10,702 nt of DNA from Pontiella desulfatans. GTDB lineage: Bacteria > Verrucomicrobiota > Kiritimatiellia > Kiritimatiellales > Pontiellaceae. Positions 1-8,972 of the stretch are shown one piece after another. How positions within the stretch are numbered: position 1 is the first letter of the stretch; the number at the start of each line of letters is the position of its first letter. Below the pieces are notes generated by a model. It saw only the letters and a program-made list of their open reading frames with translations. It was not told where the DNA came from and searched no databases. The stretch covers positions 1-10,702 of the forward strand of contig JARFRL010000004.1 in NCBI GenBank assembly GCA_029287275.1, given 5' to 3'. Position numbers and translations under genes: made by a program.

Positions 1-1635
1 ATTCAGAACATGCTCGGCGCGAACGCCGTTCCGGTGGTGATTCCGATTGGCGCGTCCGACACCTTCACCGGCGTGATCGACCTCATCACCATGAAAGCCC
101 TGATCTTCAAGGAAGACTCCAAGGGCGCGGAATGGGACGAAACCGATGTTCCCGCCGATCTGCTTGAAACCGCCAAGGAATGGCGCAACAACCTCGTTGA
201 AAAATGCGCGGAAATGGACGAAGAACTGCTCGAGAAATATTTCGAGGAAGGCGACCTGACCGAAGACGAAATCTGGAAGATTCTGCGCAAAGCCACCTGC
301 GCCCGCCAGGTTGTTCCGGTTTATTGCGGCTCCGCCTTCAAGAACAAAGGCGTTCAGCAGGTACTCGACGGCGTCATTAAAATTCTCCCCGCGCCGAACG
401 AAATCCCGCCGATCATCTGCACCAAGGATCCGGAAAACCAGCGTAAAGTGGACGACAACGAAGTCTTCTCCGCCCTGGCGTTCAAGATCATGTCCGACAA
501 GCACATGGGCAAATTGACCTACCTGCGCCTTTACTCGGGCACCATGGTCGCCGGCACCACCATCTGGAACTCTTCCCAGCAGAAGAAACAGCGCATCGGC
601 CGTCTGCTCCGCATGCACTCCAACCGACAGGAAGCCATCGACATGGCCGTCGCCGGCGACATCGTCGCGGTGGCTGGTCTCTCCGAAACCAAAACGGGCG
701 ACACCCTGTGCGACAAGGACAACGAGATTTTCCTCGAGTCCATGGACTTCCCCGCGCCGGTGATCTCGATTTCCATCAAGCCGGAATCCAACGCCGACAA
801 CGAAAAGCTGGGCGAAGCCCTGCATCGTCTGGCCGACGAAGATCCGACCTTCACCGTCGCGTTCGACCATGAAACCAGCGAAACCATTATCGCCGGCATG
901 GGCGAGCTTCACCTCGAAATCATTGTTGACCGCCTCAAGCGCGAATTCGCGGTCGTCGCGGAAGTCGGCCGGCCGGAAGTGGCCTACCGCGAAACCGCGA
1001 CCTCCCCGGCCGACGGTTCCTACAAGCACTCCAAGCAGTCCGGTGGACGCGGTCAGTACGGCCACGTGGTCATGGGCGTCGAGCCGGGTAAACCGGGCGA
1101 CGGCTTCGAATTCGAAAACAAGGTGACTGGTGGACGCATTCCCGCGGAATACATCCCGTCCGTCGAGAAGGGCGTCATTCAGGCGCTGGAAGCCGGTCCG
1201 TTCGCGGGCTATCCGGTCGTGGACATGAAGGTTACCCTCACCGACGGTTCCTACCACGACGTCGACTCCTCCGACTTCGCCTTCCAGATCGCGGGTCGTC
1301 AGGGCTTCAAGGAACTCTTCATGAAAGGCAACCCGCAGCTGCTGGAGCCGATCATGAGCATCGAGATCACGACGCCGGAAGAATTCATGGGCCCGTGCAA
1401 CTCCACCATCGCGCAGCGCCGCGGACGCATCGAGTCCATGGACGAGCGCGGCGGCATGAAGATCGTCAAGGGCATGGTTCCGCTGAGCGAAATGTTCGGC
1501 TACTCCAACACGATCCGCTCCCTCACCCAGGGCCGCGCTTCGTTCTCCATGACCTTCGAGCACTACGAGGCCGTTCCGTTCTCGATCGCCGAGGAAGTGG
1601 TGAACAAACGCCGCGAAGAAGGCAAAATCAGATAA
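1..1635 (+). CDS. fusA: Elongation factor G (EF-G), partial, 5' end outside window
   Basis: This is the translocation GTPase of the ribosome, which moves tRNA and mRNA after peptide bond formation. The visible 544 residues run from just after the G4 (NKxD) motif to the C-terminus; about 150-160 N-terminal residues lie upstream of the window by comparison with the usual ~700. Seen here: LGANAVPV at 5-12, the G5 motif SAF at 111-113, the domain II barrel around 154-240, domain III AGMGELHLEI at 298-307, domain IV SKQSGGRGQYGHV at 344-356 and its tip GSYHDVDSSDFAF at 416-428, then domain V with VPLSEMFGY at 493-501 and TQGRASFSM at 509-517. The reading frame is open from base 1, so the ATG at base 10 is internal. 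The segment corresponding to the common GDLNxRRG of domain V reads NSTIAQRRG. Glutamate is mostly GAA, as in rpsU. A terminator follows directly, and no tuf gene is downstream. The EF-G identity is very secure. Confidence 0.97.
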   Translation: MQNMLGANAVPVVIPIGASDTFTGVIDLITMKALIFKEDSKGAEWDETDVPADLLETAKEWRNNLVEKCAEMDEELLEKYFEEGDLTEDEIWKILRKATCARQVVPVYCGSAFKNKGVQQVLDGVIKILPAPNEIPPIICTKDPENQRKVDDNEVFSALAFKIMSDKHMGKLTYLRLYSGTMVAGTTIWNSSQQKKQRIGRLLRMHSNRQEAIDMAVAGDIVAVAGLSETKTGDTLCDKDNEIFLESMDFPAPVISISIKPESNADNEKLGEALHRLADEDPTFTVAFDHETSETIIAGMGELHLEIIVDRLKREFAVVAEVGRPEVAYRETATSPADGSYKHSKQSGGRGQYGHVVMGVEPGKPGDGFEFENKVTGGRIPAEYIPSVEKGVIQALEAGPFAGYPVVDMKVTLTDGSYHDVDSSDFAFQIAGRQGFKELFMKGNPQLLEPIMSIEITTPEEFMGPCNSTIAQRRGRIESMDERGGMKIVKGMVPLSEMFGYSNTIRSLTQGRASFSMTFEHYEAVPFSIAEEVVNKRREEGKIR

Positions 1636-1654
1636 GTCCCGCTTATTCGATTCC

Positions 1655-1684
1655 AAAGGCCGTCCCTCGGGGCGGCCTTTTTTT
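1655..1684 (+). terminator. Intrinsic terminator of fusA
   Basis: A GC-rich hairpin starts 20 bases after the fusA stop. AAGGCCG pairs with CGGCCTT, extended inwards by a T-G wobble and two C-G pairs around a CTCG loop, and it runs straight into seven T residues (1678-1684). This is a textbook rho-independent terminator. It separates fusA from the pilus operon. Confidence 0.9.
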
Positions 1685-1745
1685 GTTTCACCCCGCGCCG
1701 ATTTACGCGACCCTTTTTTCATTCAATGGAAGGCGTGGAAACGGC

Positions 1746-3406
1746 GTGACGCGGAACAACTCATACTTGGCGGCAATTCTGGAAAACGAGGTCGGCGCGA
1801 AAGAGCTTGAGACGGCGCTGGCGGAGGCCGAGCGCGACGGCGTCAACCTGCTCGACGCGCTGGAGAAAGCGGGCCACGACAAGAGCCGGCTGTTCGCGCG
1901 GATCGCGGAGGCCGCGGGCATGGAGTCCGTCGAGCTCACCGCGACCCATCCGCCCCCGTCCGCCGCCCGCCTGCTCGACGCGGAAACCGCGCGGCGATAC
2001 GGAATCGTTCCGGTCAGCGAAGGCGTGGTCGCGTTCGGCGATCCATTGGACATCGAGACGCAGGACACGCTCCGCTATCTGTTCAACGAGCCGACCGAGA
2101 TCGTCGCCGCGTCGCCGGAACACATCGCCGCGGCGTTGGAGCGCCTCTATCCCGCGGCCGACGCCGAACTCGAAACGATGATCGGCCTGATGAGCGACGC
2201 GGAGGACCCGAACCGCCACGACGCGGAGGGGTCGACCGCCACGAGCCCCGACGGCGAGGAACCGATCATCAAGCTCGTCAACACGCTGATTATCGAAGGC
2301 TTCAAACAGCGCGCGTCCGACATCCATTTCGAACCGCTTTCGAAACACTTCCGCGTGCGCTACCGCGTCGATGGCGTTTTGCGCGAGGTCGAAGGTCCGC
2401 CGCGGCGACTGCACCCCTCCGTCATCAGCCGGATTAAAATCATGGCGGGCATGAAAATTTCCGAGAAGCGGCTGCCGCAGGACGGCCGCGTCGAGATCCA
2501 CGCGATGGGCCGCGACCTGGACCTGCGCGTTTCCACCATCCCGACCAACCACGGCGAAAGCGTCGTCATGCGTATTCTCGACAAACAGAATCTGACCCTC
2601 GGCCTGCCCAACCTCGGATTCGGATCCGACGACCAGAACCGTTTCGAGCGGCTCATCAAATATCCCGACGGCGTCCTGCTGATCACGGGCCCCACCGGCT
2701 CCGGAAAAACCACCACGCTCTACGCCTGCCTCAACCATCTGAACCAGCCCGACCGCAAGATCATCACGGTCGAGGATCCGGTCGAGTATCAGTTGAGCGG
2801 CGTCAACCAGGTGCGCGTCCGGTCGAACATCGGCATGACCTTCAGCGCGGCGCTGCGCGCGATCCTGCGCCAGGCGCCGAACATCATCATGATCGGCGAG
2901 ATCCGCGACAAGGAAACCGCGGAGATCGCGATCAACGCCGCGTTGACCGGCCATCTGGTGCTCAGCACGCTGCACACCAACGACGCGCCCAGCGCCGTCA
3001 CGCGCTTGGTCGACATCGGCGTGAAACCGTTTCTCGTGGCCTCCTCCGTCCGCGGCATCATGGCCCAGCGACTGGTGCGGACGATTTGCGAAAGTTGCAA
3101 AACCAGCTACGCCCCCGCGGAGACCGAGCGGCGGCTGGTCGGCGACCTTCCCGCGCTGTGGCGGGGCGACGGCTGCGCCGCGTGCGGCGGCACCGGATTC
3201 CACGGACGCAAGGGCGTTTTCGAGCTGATGAACGTGAACGACGATCTGCGGCGGATGATCCACGCCGGCGCGCCCACCACGGCGTTGCGGGCCGAGGCCC
3301 GCGCGCTGGGCATGCGCACGCTGCGCGAAGACGGCATGAGCAAGGTCGCGGACGGCCTGACCACCATGAACGAGATCCTGCGCGTCACCATGAGGGACGA
3401 AGCGTG

Positions 3407-3407
<1 letters not shown>
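1746..3407 (+). CDS. pilB: GspE/PilB-family assembly ATPase, first of a tandem pair
   Basis: A hexameric cytoplasmic ATPase that drives pilin or pseudopilin assembly at the inner membrane (T4P/T2SS); 553 residues, normal length. Residues 6-135 fit a divergent MshEN/T2SSE N-terminal region. The core has DIHFEP at 192-197, Walker A GPTGSGKT at 315-322, the Asp box TVEDPVEY at 341-348, Walker B with catalytic-type GEIRD at 384-388, and the His box HLVLSTLHTND at 403-413. A zinc-type CxxC...CxxC lies at C448, C451, C477 and C480. Where the second paralog has RQDPD before Walker B, this one reads RQAPN (375-379). The GTG start is chosen because a GGAA lies 5 bases upstream and no ATG fits the frame before the N-terminal domain; it is less certain than the rest. 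The stop overlaps the next start. PilB and GspE cannot be told apart from sequence alone, so the symbol is provisional. Confidence 0.9.
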
Positions 3408-5107
<1,700 letters not shown>

Positions 5108-5113
5108 GAAACC

Positions 5114-6373
5114 ATGCCTAAGTTCAATTACACGGCCCACGACATCAACGGCGACGAGAAGACCGGAACGGTCACCGCGGCGGACGCCGCGGCGGCGACG
5201 GCGCGGCTTAAAAGCAGAGGGTTGTTCCCGACCGCGGTCGCCGGCACCGACCTGAAGCTGCCGGCCGCGGAAAAGAGAAAAGCCCGCGGCGCGGGGCTGA
5301 GCATGGAGATTCGTATGCCCGCCGCGCTCTCGACCGTTCGCCCGAAACAACTGATGGTGCTGACCCGCCAGATGGCGACGCTGATCCACGCCGGACTTCC
5401 ATTGCTCCGCGGCCTCAAGGTGCTGGAGCGGCAGGAGAGCAACGCCGCGCTGAAGAAAGCCGCGCGCGAGATCGCCGATTCGATCGAGGGCGGCGGCACC
5501 TTCGCCGACGCGCTCGCGGCGCATCCGCGGATTTTCAACCGGCTGTACGTCAACATGGTCAAGGCCGGCGAGGCGGGCGGCGTGCTCGACGTGGTGCTCG
5601 AACGGCTCGCGACCTACATGGAGAAGGCTCAGAAGGTGCGGAACAAAGTCAGCGGCGCGATGACCTATCCCATCGTCGTGCTGCTCGCCTCCATGGGCAT
5701 CATGATCTTTTTGATGGTCGCGATCATTCCCAAGTTCGAAACCATTTTCGCCGACATGCTCGAAGGCCGCGCCCTGCCGCCGCTCACGCTGTTCGTGATG
5801 GGCGTGAGCGAGCACGTGAAGAACCACTGGCCCGTCGGGATCGGCGTTCTGGTCGGCGTGGTCGCGCTCGCGGCCGCGGCGCGCCGGTTCCAGCTTGGCC
5901 GGGTGGTCCTCGACTCGCTGAAACTCTCGATTCCGCTGTTCGGCAATCTGACCCGCATGGCGTCGCTGGCGCGGTTCGCCCGCACGCTCGGCACGCTGAT
6001 GGAATCCGGCGTTCCGATTCTACAGGCGCTGACCATCGTCAAGGAAACCCTCGACAACGAGGTCGTCGCGCGCGCGGTTCAGGAAATCCACGACGACATC
6101 AAAGAGGGCGAGCCCATGGCCGCGCCGGTGGAAGCCAACCGCGTCTTCCCGCCGATTTTCGGCGGCATGGTGGAGGTTGGCGAGGAAACCGGCGAGCTGC
6201 CCGCGATGCTGCTCAAGACCGCGGACATGTACGAGGACGAAGTGGACAACGCCGTGGCCGCGCTCAGTTCGATCATCGAGCCGCTGCTGATCGTGCTGCT
6301 CGCGGTGGTCGTCGGGACAATTGTGATTGCCATGTTCCTTCCCATGGTGTCTATTATCGGTAATCTGAGCTAG
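5114..6373 (+). CDS. pilC: PilC/GspF-family inner-membrane platform protein
   Basis: The inner-membrane platform protein on which the assembly ATPase acts in T4P and T2SS machines; 419 residues, typical length. The N-terminus, with FNYTAHDINGDEKTG at 4-18, is the standard family opening. Two cytoplasmic T2SSF repeats follow: the first around 81-205 (LTRQMATLIHAGLPLLRGL at 83-101, VKAGEAGG at 149-156) and the second around 284-410 (FARTLGTLMESGVPILQAL at 288-306, VGEETGELPAML at 355-366). Hydrophobic segments predicted as membrane helices lie at about 184-206, 238-256 and 388-411. The ATG start sits 6 bases after the preceding ATPase stop, and the N-terminus matches the family, so the start is firm. 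It is in the same operon as the two ATPases and presumably contacts one or both. PilC versus GspF cannot be decided without the pilin or secretin genes. Confidence 0.93.
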   Translation: MPKFNYTAHDINGDEKTGTVTAADAAAATARLKSRGLFPTAVAGTDLKLPAAEKRKARGAGLSMEIRMPAALSTVRPKQLMVLTRQMATLIHAGLPLLRGLKVLERQESNAALKKAAREIADSIEGGGTFADALAAHPRIFNRLYVNMVKAGEAGGVLDVVLERLATYMEKAQKVRNKVSGAMTYPIVVLLASMGIMIFLMVAIIPKFETIFADMLEGRALPPLTLFVMGVSEHVKNHWPVGIGVLVGVVALAAAARRFQLGRVVLDSLKLSIPLFGNLTRMASLARFARTLGTLMESGVPILQALTIVKETLDNEVVARAVQEIHDDIKEGEPMAAPVEANRVFPPIFGGMVEVGEETGELPAMLLKTADMYEDEVDNAVAALSSIIEPLLIVLLAVVVGTIVIAMFLPMVSIIGNLS

Positions 6374-6409
6374 CGAACAGCCGCTGGCTCGCACCCGTTA
6401 GGAGACCGC

Positions 6410-6814
6410 ATGAAAGCACTATTAATCGTCGCCCACGGCAGCCGCCGGAAGGAATCTAACGAAGAAGTTCGCCGCCTCGCGATCCGCGTAAGCGAGAACG
6501 CGGGCCCGGCCTTCGATCTCGTCACGAGCGCGTTTCTGGAGATTTCCAGCCCGCAGATCGACTCCGCGGTCGCCGATCTGGTGACGGACGGCGCGACGGA
6601 AATCAAGGTGTTCCCGTACTTCCTCGCGGCCGGCACCCACGTGGTGAACGACATTCCGAAACTGATCGAGGAGGAACGAGCGAACTTTCCCAAGGTTCAT
6701 TTCGAGTTCCTGCCGCATCTCGGCGCGTTGCAGGGCATCAGCACGCTGATCGTGAACCAGATCTACAAGGGCGCTCCATTGAATCCCGAACTCGCCGCGC
6801 TCGCGACCGACTGA
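6410..6814 (+). CDS. CbiX/SirB-type sirohydrochlorin chelatase (short form)
   Basis: A small, single-domain class II chelatase of 134 residues that likely inserts Co2+, Fe2+ or Ni2+ into sirohydrochlorin, for cobalamin, siroheme or F430-type tetrapyrroles. It begins LLIVAHGSRRKES (4-16), with the metal-binding and catalytic-type His at H9. It then has AFLEISSPQI (41-50) and FPYFLAAGTHVVNDIP (68-83), with the second conserved His at H77. The short form is about half the size of two-domain chelatases and would be expected to act as a homodimer. The ATG is preceded by TAGGAG with 5 bases between, a good Shine-Dalgarno. It lies 36 bases after pilC and could be read through from that operon, though no functional link is apparent. 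No other tetrapyrrole gene is in the window, so the metal and pathway are open. The family assignment is firm; the metal is not. Confidence 0.85.
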   Translation: MKALLIVAHGSRRKESNEEVRRLAIRVSENAGPAFDLVTSAFLEISSPQIDSAVADLVTDGATEIKVFPYFLAAGTHVVNDIPKLIEEERANFPKVHFEFLPHLGALQGISTLIVNQIYKGAPLNPELAALATD

Positions 6815-6848
6815 TCCGCGGACGGCTTGATTCAACCGGATATTCCGT

Positions 6849-6877
6849 TTGACTTCACGGGACCATTTCCCTAGGTT
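6849..6877 (+). promoter_or_regulatory. Candidate sigma70 promoter for rpsU
   Basis: TTGACT (6849-6854) matches the -35 consensus at five of six positions. It is separated by exactly 17 bases from TAGGTT (6872-6877), which matches the -10 consensus at positions 1, 2 and 6. The predicted transcript would start near 6884, about 40 bases before the rpsU ATG. The -10 is imperfect, so this remains a candidate. It is the only good promoter-like pair seen in the 111-base gap between the chelatase gene and rpsU. Confidence 0.45.
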
Positions 6878-6909
6878 TCGCCCCTTGTTTTTGACCCCGA
6901 ACGATTGGG

Positions 6910-6917
6910 GGAGGTGA
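6910..6917 (+). promoter_or_regulatory. Strong ribosome binding site deciding the rpsU start
   Basis: GGAGGTGA is a near-perfect match to the anti-Shine-Dalgarno sequence and lies 8 bases before the ATG at 6926. It rules out the in-frame upstream TTG at 6905, which lies on the 5' side of this site. CCCC at 6895-6898 could pair with GGGG at 6907-6910 and partly mask the site, but that stem is only four pairs long. Confidence 0.85.
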
Positions 6918-6925
6918 AATTAGAA

Positions 6926-7108
6926 ATGGCACAAGAAACCTGTGAAGTGAAAGTACGCCGCGGTGAAAGCGTTGACCGCGCCCTGCGTCGTCTGAAAAAG
7001 GCGCTGGACAAGGAAGGCGTCCTGAAAACCATGCGTTCCAAGCGCTGCTACGAAAAGCCGAGCGAAAAGAAAAAACGCCTGGCCAACAGCCGTCGCACGC
7101 GCAGCTAG
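6926..7108 (+). CDS. rpsU: 30S ribosomal protein S21 (bS21)
   Basis: A small basic protein of the 30S subunit, near the anti-Shine-Dalgarno end of 16S rRNA, where it supports initiation on native mRNAs. It has 60 residues, normal for the family. The hallmark stretch VKVRRGESVDRALRRLKK (8-25) is followed by a lysine/arginine-rich tail, with RCYEKPSEKKKR at 40-51. All six glutamates use GAA, consistent with high expression. The start is fixed by the GGAGGTGA site and by family alignment. The gene stands alone between a candidate promoter and an intrinsic terminator, so it is probably a single-gene transcript. It converges on the prepilin peptidase gene. The common rpsU-dnaG-rpoD arrangement is not present here. 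Confidence 0.96.
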   Translation: MAQETCEVKVRRGESVDRALRRLKKALDKEGVLKTMRSKRCYEKPSEKKKRLANSRRTRS

Positions 7109-7133
7109 GATTTTCCATTCAGTTGGAAGAGAG

Positions 7134-7161
7134 AAAGCTCCCTCGATCGGGGAGCTTTTTT
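7134..7161 (+). terminator. Intrinsic terminator of rpsU, possibly two-way
   Basis: AAAGCTCCC (7134-7142) pairs with GGGAGCTTT (7150-7158) around a 7-base loop, and a run of six T residues spans 7156-7161. It begins 26 bases after the rpsU stop. On the minus strand the same hairpin is followed by only three T residues, so it may serve the converging prepilin peptidase gene weakly. Confidence 0.88.
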
Positions 7162-7173
7162 CGTGGCCCGCGC

Positions 7174-7989
7174 TTAATACGCCGCGCCGCGCATCCAGTC
7201 GAGATACAGCTCCCACAGCGCCGATCCGCCCAGCATCCACAGGATCGCGGCCAGCGCGATGTAGGGACCGAACGGGATCTTGCTCTGCCATTCCTTCTTG
7301 CCCGCGAGGATGACGCTCACGCCGACGATCGTTCCAAGCAACGAGGAGACGAACACGATGAAGATGATCGACTCCCAACCGAGGAACGCGCCGAGCGCGC
7401 CCATCAGCTTCACGTCACCGAAGCCCATGGCGTCTTTCTTGAGGATCAACTTGCCGAGCAACGCGACGGACCAAAGCGAGCCAAAGCCGACCGCGAGCCC
7501 GATCAACGACGCGAGCAAACTCTCGACGCCGGTCTCGGCGCCGTGCATGGCCGGGATGAAAAAACTAAAGATCGGGCCAATGATCATGCCGCCGATGGTG
7601 CAGCGGTCGGGAAGCCACATTTCATCGAAATCAACCATGCTGCCGAGAATCAGGCCGAACACCAGCACCATGTAGGGAATCGTTACCAGCTGGAACGGGA
7701 AGACCACCCAAACCAACGTGAAGAGGATCGCGGTGAGCAGCTCGATGGAGGGATAGCGCGGCGAGATCGGCGCCTTGCAATAGCGGCACTTTCCGCCGAG
7801 GAAGATCCAGCCGAAGATCGGGATGTTGTCCTTCCAGGCCAGATTGGTCATGCACTTCGGACACCGCGACCGCGGCTTCACCACGGAGAGCTCCGCGGGA
7901 ATGCGATAGATGCACACGTTCAGGAAACTGCCCCAGCAGGCTCCGAACAAAAACACCACGCAGGTGTAGTACCAAAACAAGAAATCCAT
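7174..7989 (-). CDS. pilD: Prepilin peptidase / N-methyltransferase (type IV leader peptidase, A24 family)
   Basis: A polytopic inner-membrane aspartyl protease that cleaves the leader of type IV prepilins or pseudopilins and usually methylates the new N-terminal residue. It has 271 residues with several hydrophobic helices, the first at about 3-25. The N-terminal methyltransferase-type domain has GSFLNVCIYRIP (20-31) and the zinc cysteines C43, C46, C68 and C71. The A24 peptidase core shows SMVDFDEMWLPD (117-128) with catalytic-type D120, and GFGDVKLMGALG (189-200) with D192. Both catalytic aspartates are present, so it should be active. The ATG at 7989 has AGGGA 8 bases upstream. Starting earlier, at 8067, would translate the tandem repeat array into the protein and is unlikely. 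It is downstream of aroE on the same strand and pairs functionally with the ATPases and PilC on the other strand. Confidence 0.94.
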   Translation of the reverse strand: MDFLFWYYTCVVFLFGACWGSFLNVCIYRIPAELSVVKPRSRCPKCMTNLAWKDNIPIFGWIFLGGKCRYCKAPISPRYPSIELLTAILFTLVWVVFPFQLVTIPYMVLVFGLILGSMVDFDEMWLPDRCTIGGMIIGPIFSFFIPAMHGAETGVESLLASLIGLAVGFGSLWSVALLGKLILKKDAMGFGDVKLMGALGAFLGWESIIFIVFVSSLLGTIVGVSVILAGKKEWQSKIPFGPYIALAAILWMLGGSALWELYLDWMRGAAY

Positions 7990-8007
7990 CCCAATCGTCC
8001 CTATTTT

Positions 8008-8042
8008 CGTGAGTCGTGAATCGTGAGCCGTGAGCCGTGAAA
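8008..8042. repeat. Tandem heptamer array, consensus CGTGARN
   Basis: Five direct 7-base units lie end to end: CGTGAGT, CGTGAAT, CGTGAGC, CGTGAGC and CGTGAAA. A run of eight A (8040-8047) follows. In the remainder of the gap the inverted core TCACG appears at 8071-8075 and 8085-8089, and again at 8106-8110 overlapping the aroE stop. The array therefore faces oppositely oriented copies and could fold in the transcript. It occupies most of the 116-base gap between aroE and the prepilin peptidase gene. I see no clean terminator in the gap, although eight U follow a weak GC-rich stem on the minus strand. Confidence 0.8.
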
Positions 8043-8105
8043 AAAAAGCCGCGACGGAGCGCGTCAATTCTCACGCCGCGATTTTCACGCCTCAATCGTC
8101 ACTCT

Positions 8106-8966
8106 TCACGCTCCATAAACCGCGTCTTCCAACGCCTTCCTCATCGCCGGCACCGACGGTTCGACGCCGGTCCAGATTTCGAAGGCGCGCGCGCCCTGAT
8201 GCAGCAACATGCCTAAACCATTAGCAATCGCCGCGCCAGCTTCGCGCGCGGTGGTCAGGAACGCGGTTTCGGGATACATGTAAATCAGGTCGAAGGCGCG
8301 TTGCCCTTCCCGGAACGCTTCCGCGGGCAATAGCGAGGGGTCGCCCTTCTTCATGCCGACCGGCGAGGCCTGCACGACCAGATCGCAACCGCGGCACAGC
8401 TCGACCTGAGCGGCTTGGTCCAAGGCCTGAAAAATTTCCACATCAGGGGTCAGTCCTCGGATTTCAGTCTCCAGTTTCTGAACGCGCTCCGCGTCGATAT
8501 CCGCGAGCACCAGCGCTTTCGCGCCTTCCGTCGCGGCTTTCAACGCGGTCGCCCTCCCCGCCCCGCCGCAGCCGAGCACGAAGATCGATTCGTCTTTCAC
8601 GGAATCTCCGAACGCCTCTTCGAGCGCCTTGAGAAACCCGTAGCCGTCGGTGTTGTGCCCCACCATGCCGTCCGCGGTGAACTCGACCGTGTTGGCCGCG
8701 CCGAACAGCTTCGCGCTGGCGTCGAGCTTTTCGAGCCCGCGGAACGCGATCTCCTTGTGCGGCACGGTCAGGTTGACGCCCGCGAAACCCATCAGCGCCA
8801 TCGAAGGCAAGACCTCCATCAGACGATCCGGATGGACGTCGAGCGCGAGATAGACGCCGTCGAAGTTCAATTCGTTCATCGACGCGTTGTGCATGACCGG
8901 CGAAAGCGAGTGCCCGATCGGATGACCCAGCACCGCGAACGGTTTCGTGTGTTCACTCAGATTCAT
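8106..8966 (-). CDS. aroE: Shikimate dehydrogenase
   Basis: Reduces 3-dehydroshikimate to shikimate in the chorismate (aromatic amino acid) pathway, in the cytosol; 286 residues, normal length. The substrate domain has GHPIGHSLSPVMHNA (14-28) with S20 and S22, NLTVPHK (65-71) with catalytic-type K71, and NTDGYG (105-110) with D107. The Rossmann domain has GCGGAGRA at 132-139. The C-terminal part contains NGLGMLLHQGARAFEIWTG (249-267), also typical. After the glycine loop, the second strand ends ADID (155-158) where NADP-dependent AroE proteins carry an NRT motif; this suggests a different cofactor preference. The ATG has GAGGAGGT (minus strand, 8980-8973) 6 bases upstream, so the start is firm. 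It is downstream of leuA with a 92-base gap that holds an inverted repeat. Confidence 0.95.
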   Translation of the reverse strand: MNLSEHTKPFAVLGHPIGHSLSPVMHNASMNELNFDGVYLALDVHPDRLMEVLPSMALMGFAGVNLTVPHKEIAFRGLEKLDASAKLFGAANTVEFTADGMVGHNTDGYGFLKALEEAFGDSVKDESIFVLGCGGAGRATALKAATEGAKALVLADIDAERVQKLETEIRGLTPDVEIFQALDQAAQVELCRGCDLVVQASPVGMKKGDPSLLPAEAFREGQRAFDLIYMYPETAFLTTAREAGAAIANGLGMLLHQGARAFEIWTGVEPSVPAMRKALEDAVYGA

Positions 8967-8972
8967 TTCAGT

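Noticed and set aside
1726..1749. A 7-codon ORF (ATG to TGA) whose end overlaps the GTG start of the first ATPase, as a possible leader peptide.
   Set aside because: It has no Shine-Dalgarno and no regulatory codon run, and an overlap of this size can arise by chance.
1761..3263. A 500-codon open frame on the minus strand opposite the first ATPase.
   Set aside because: It is a shadow of a well-supported gene, with biased composition and no recognisable domain.
6881..6917. A riboswitch or S21 autoregulatory hairpin in the rpsU leader.
   Set aside because: Only a four-pair CCCC/GGGG stem is visible and the leader is about 40 bases; there is too little structure to support a claim.
7123..8019. 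A 298-codon open frame on the plus strand opposite the prepilin peptidase.
   Set aside because: The opposite strand carries the catalytic motifs of a known family; this frame also spans the rpsU terminator and part of the repeat array.
8040..8061. The A8 tract, read as T8 on the minus strand, as a terminator after aroE.
   Set aside because: The stem before it is short (GACG with CGTC) and separated from the T run by five bases, so it is too weak to call.
8008..8110. The repeats as a CRISPR array.
   Set aside because: Units are only 7 bases and contiguous, with no spacers and no cas genes nearby.
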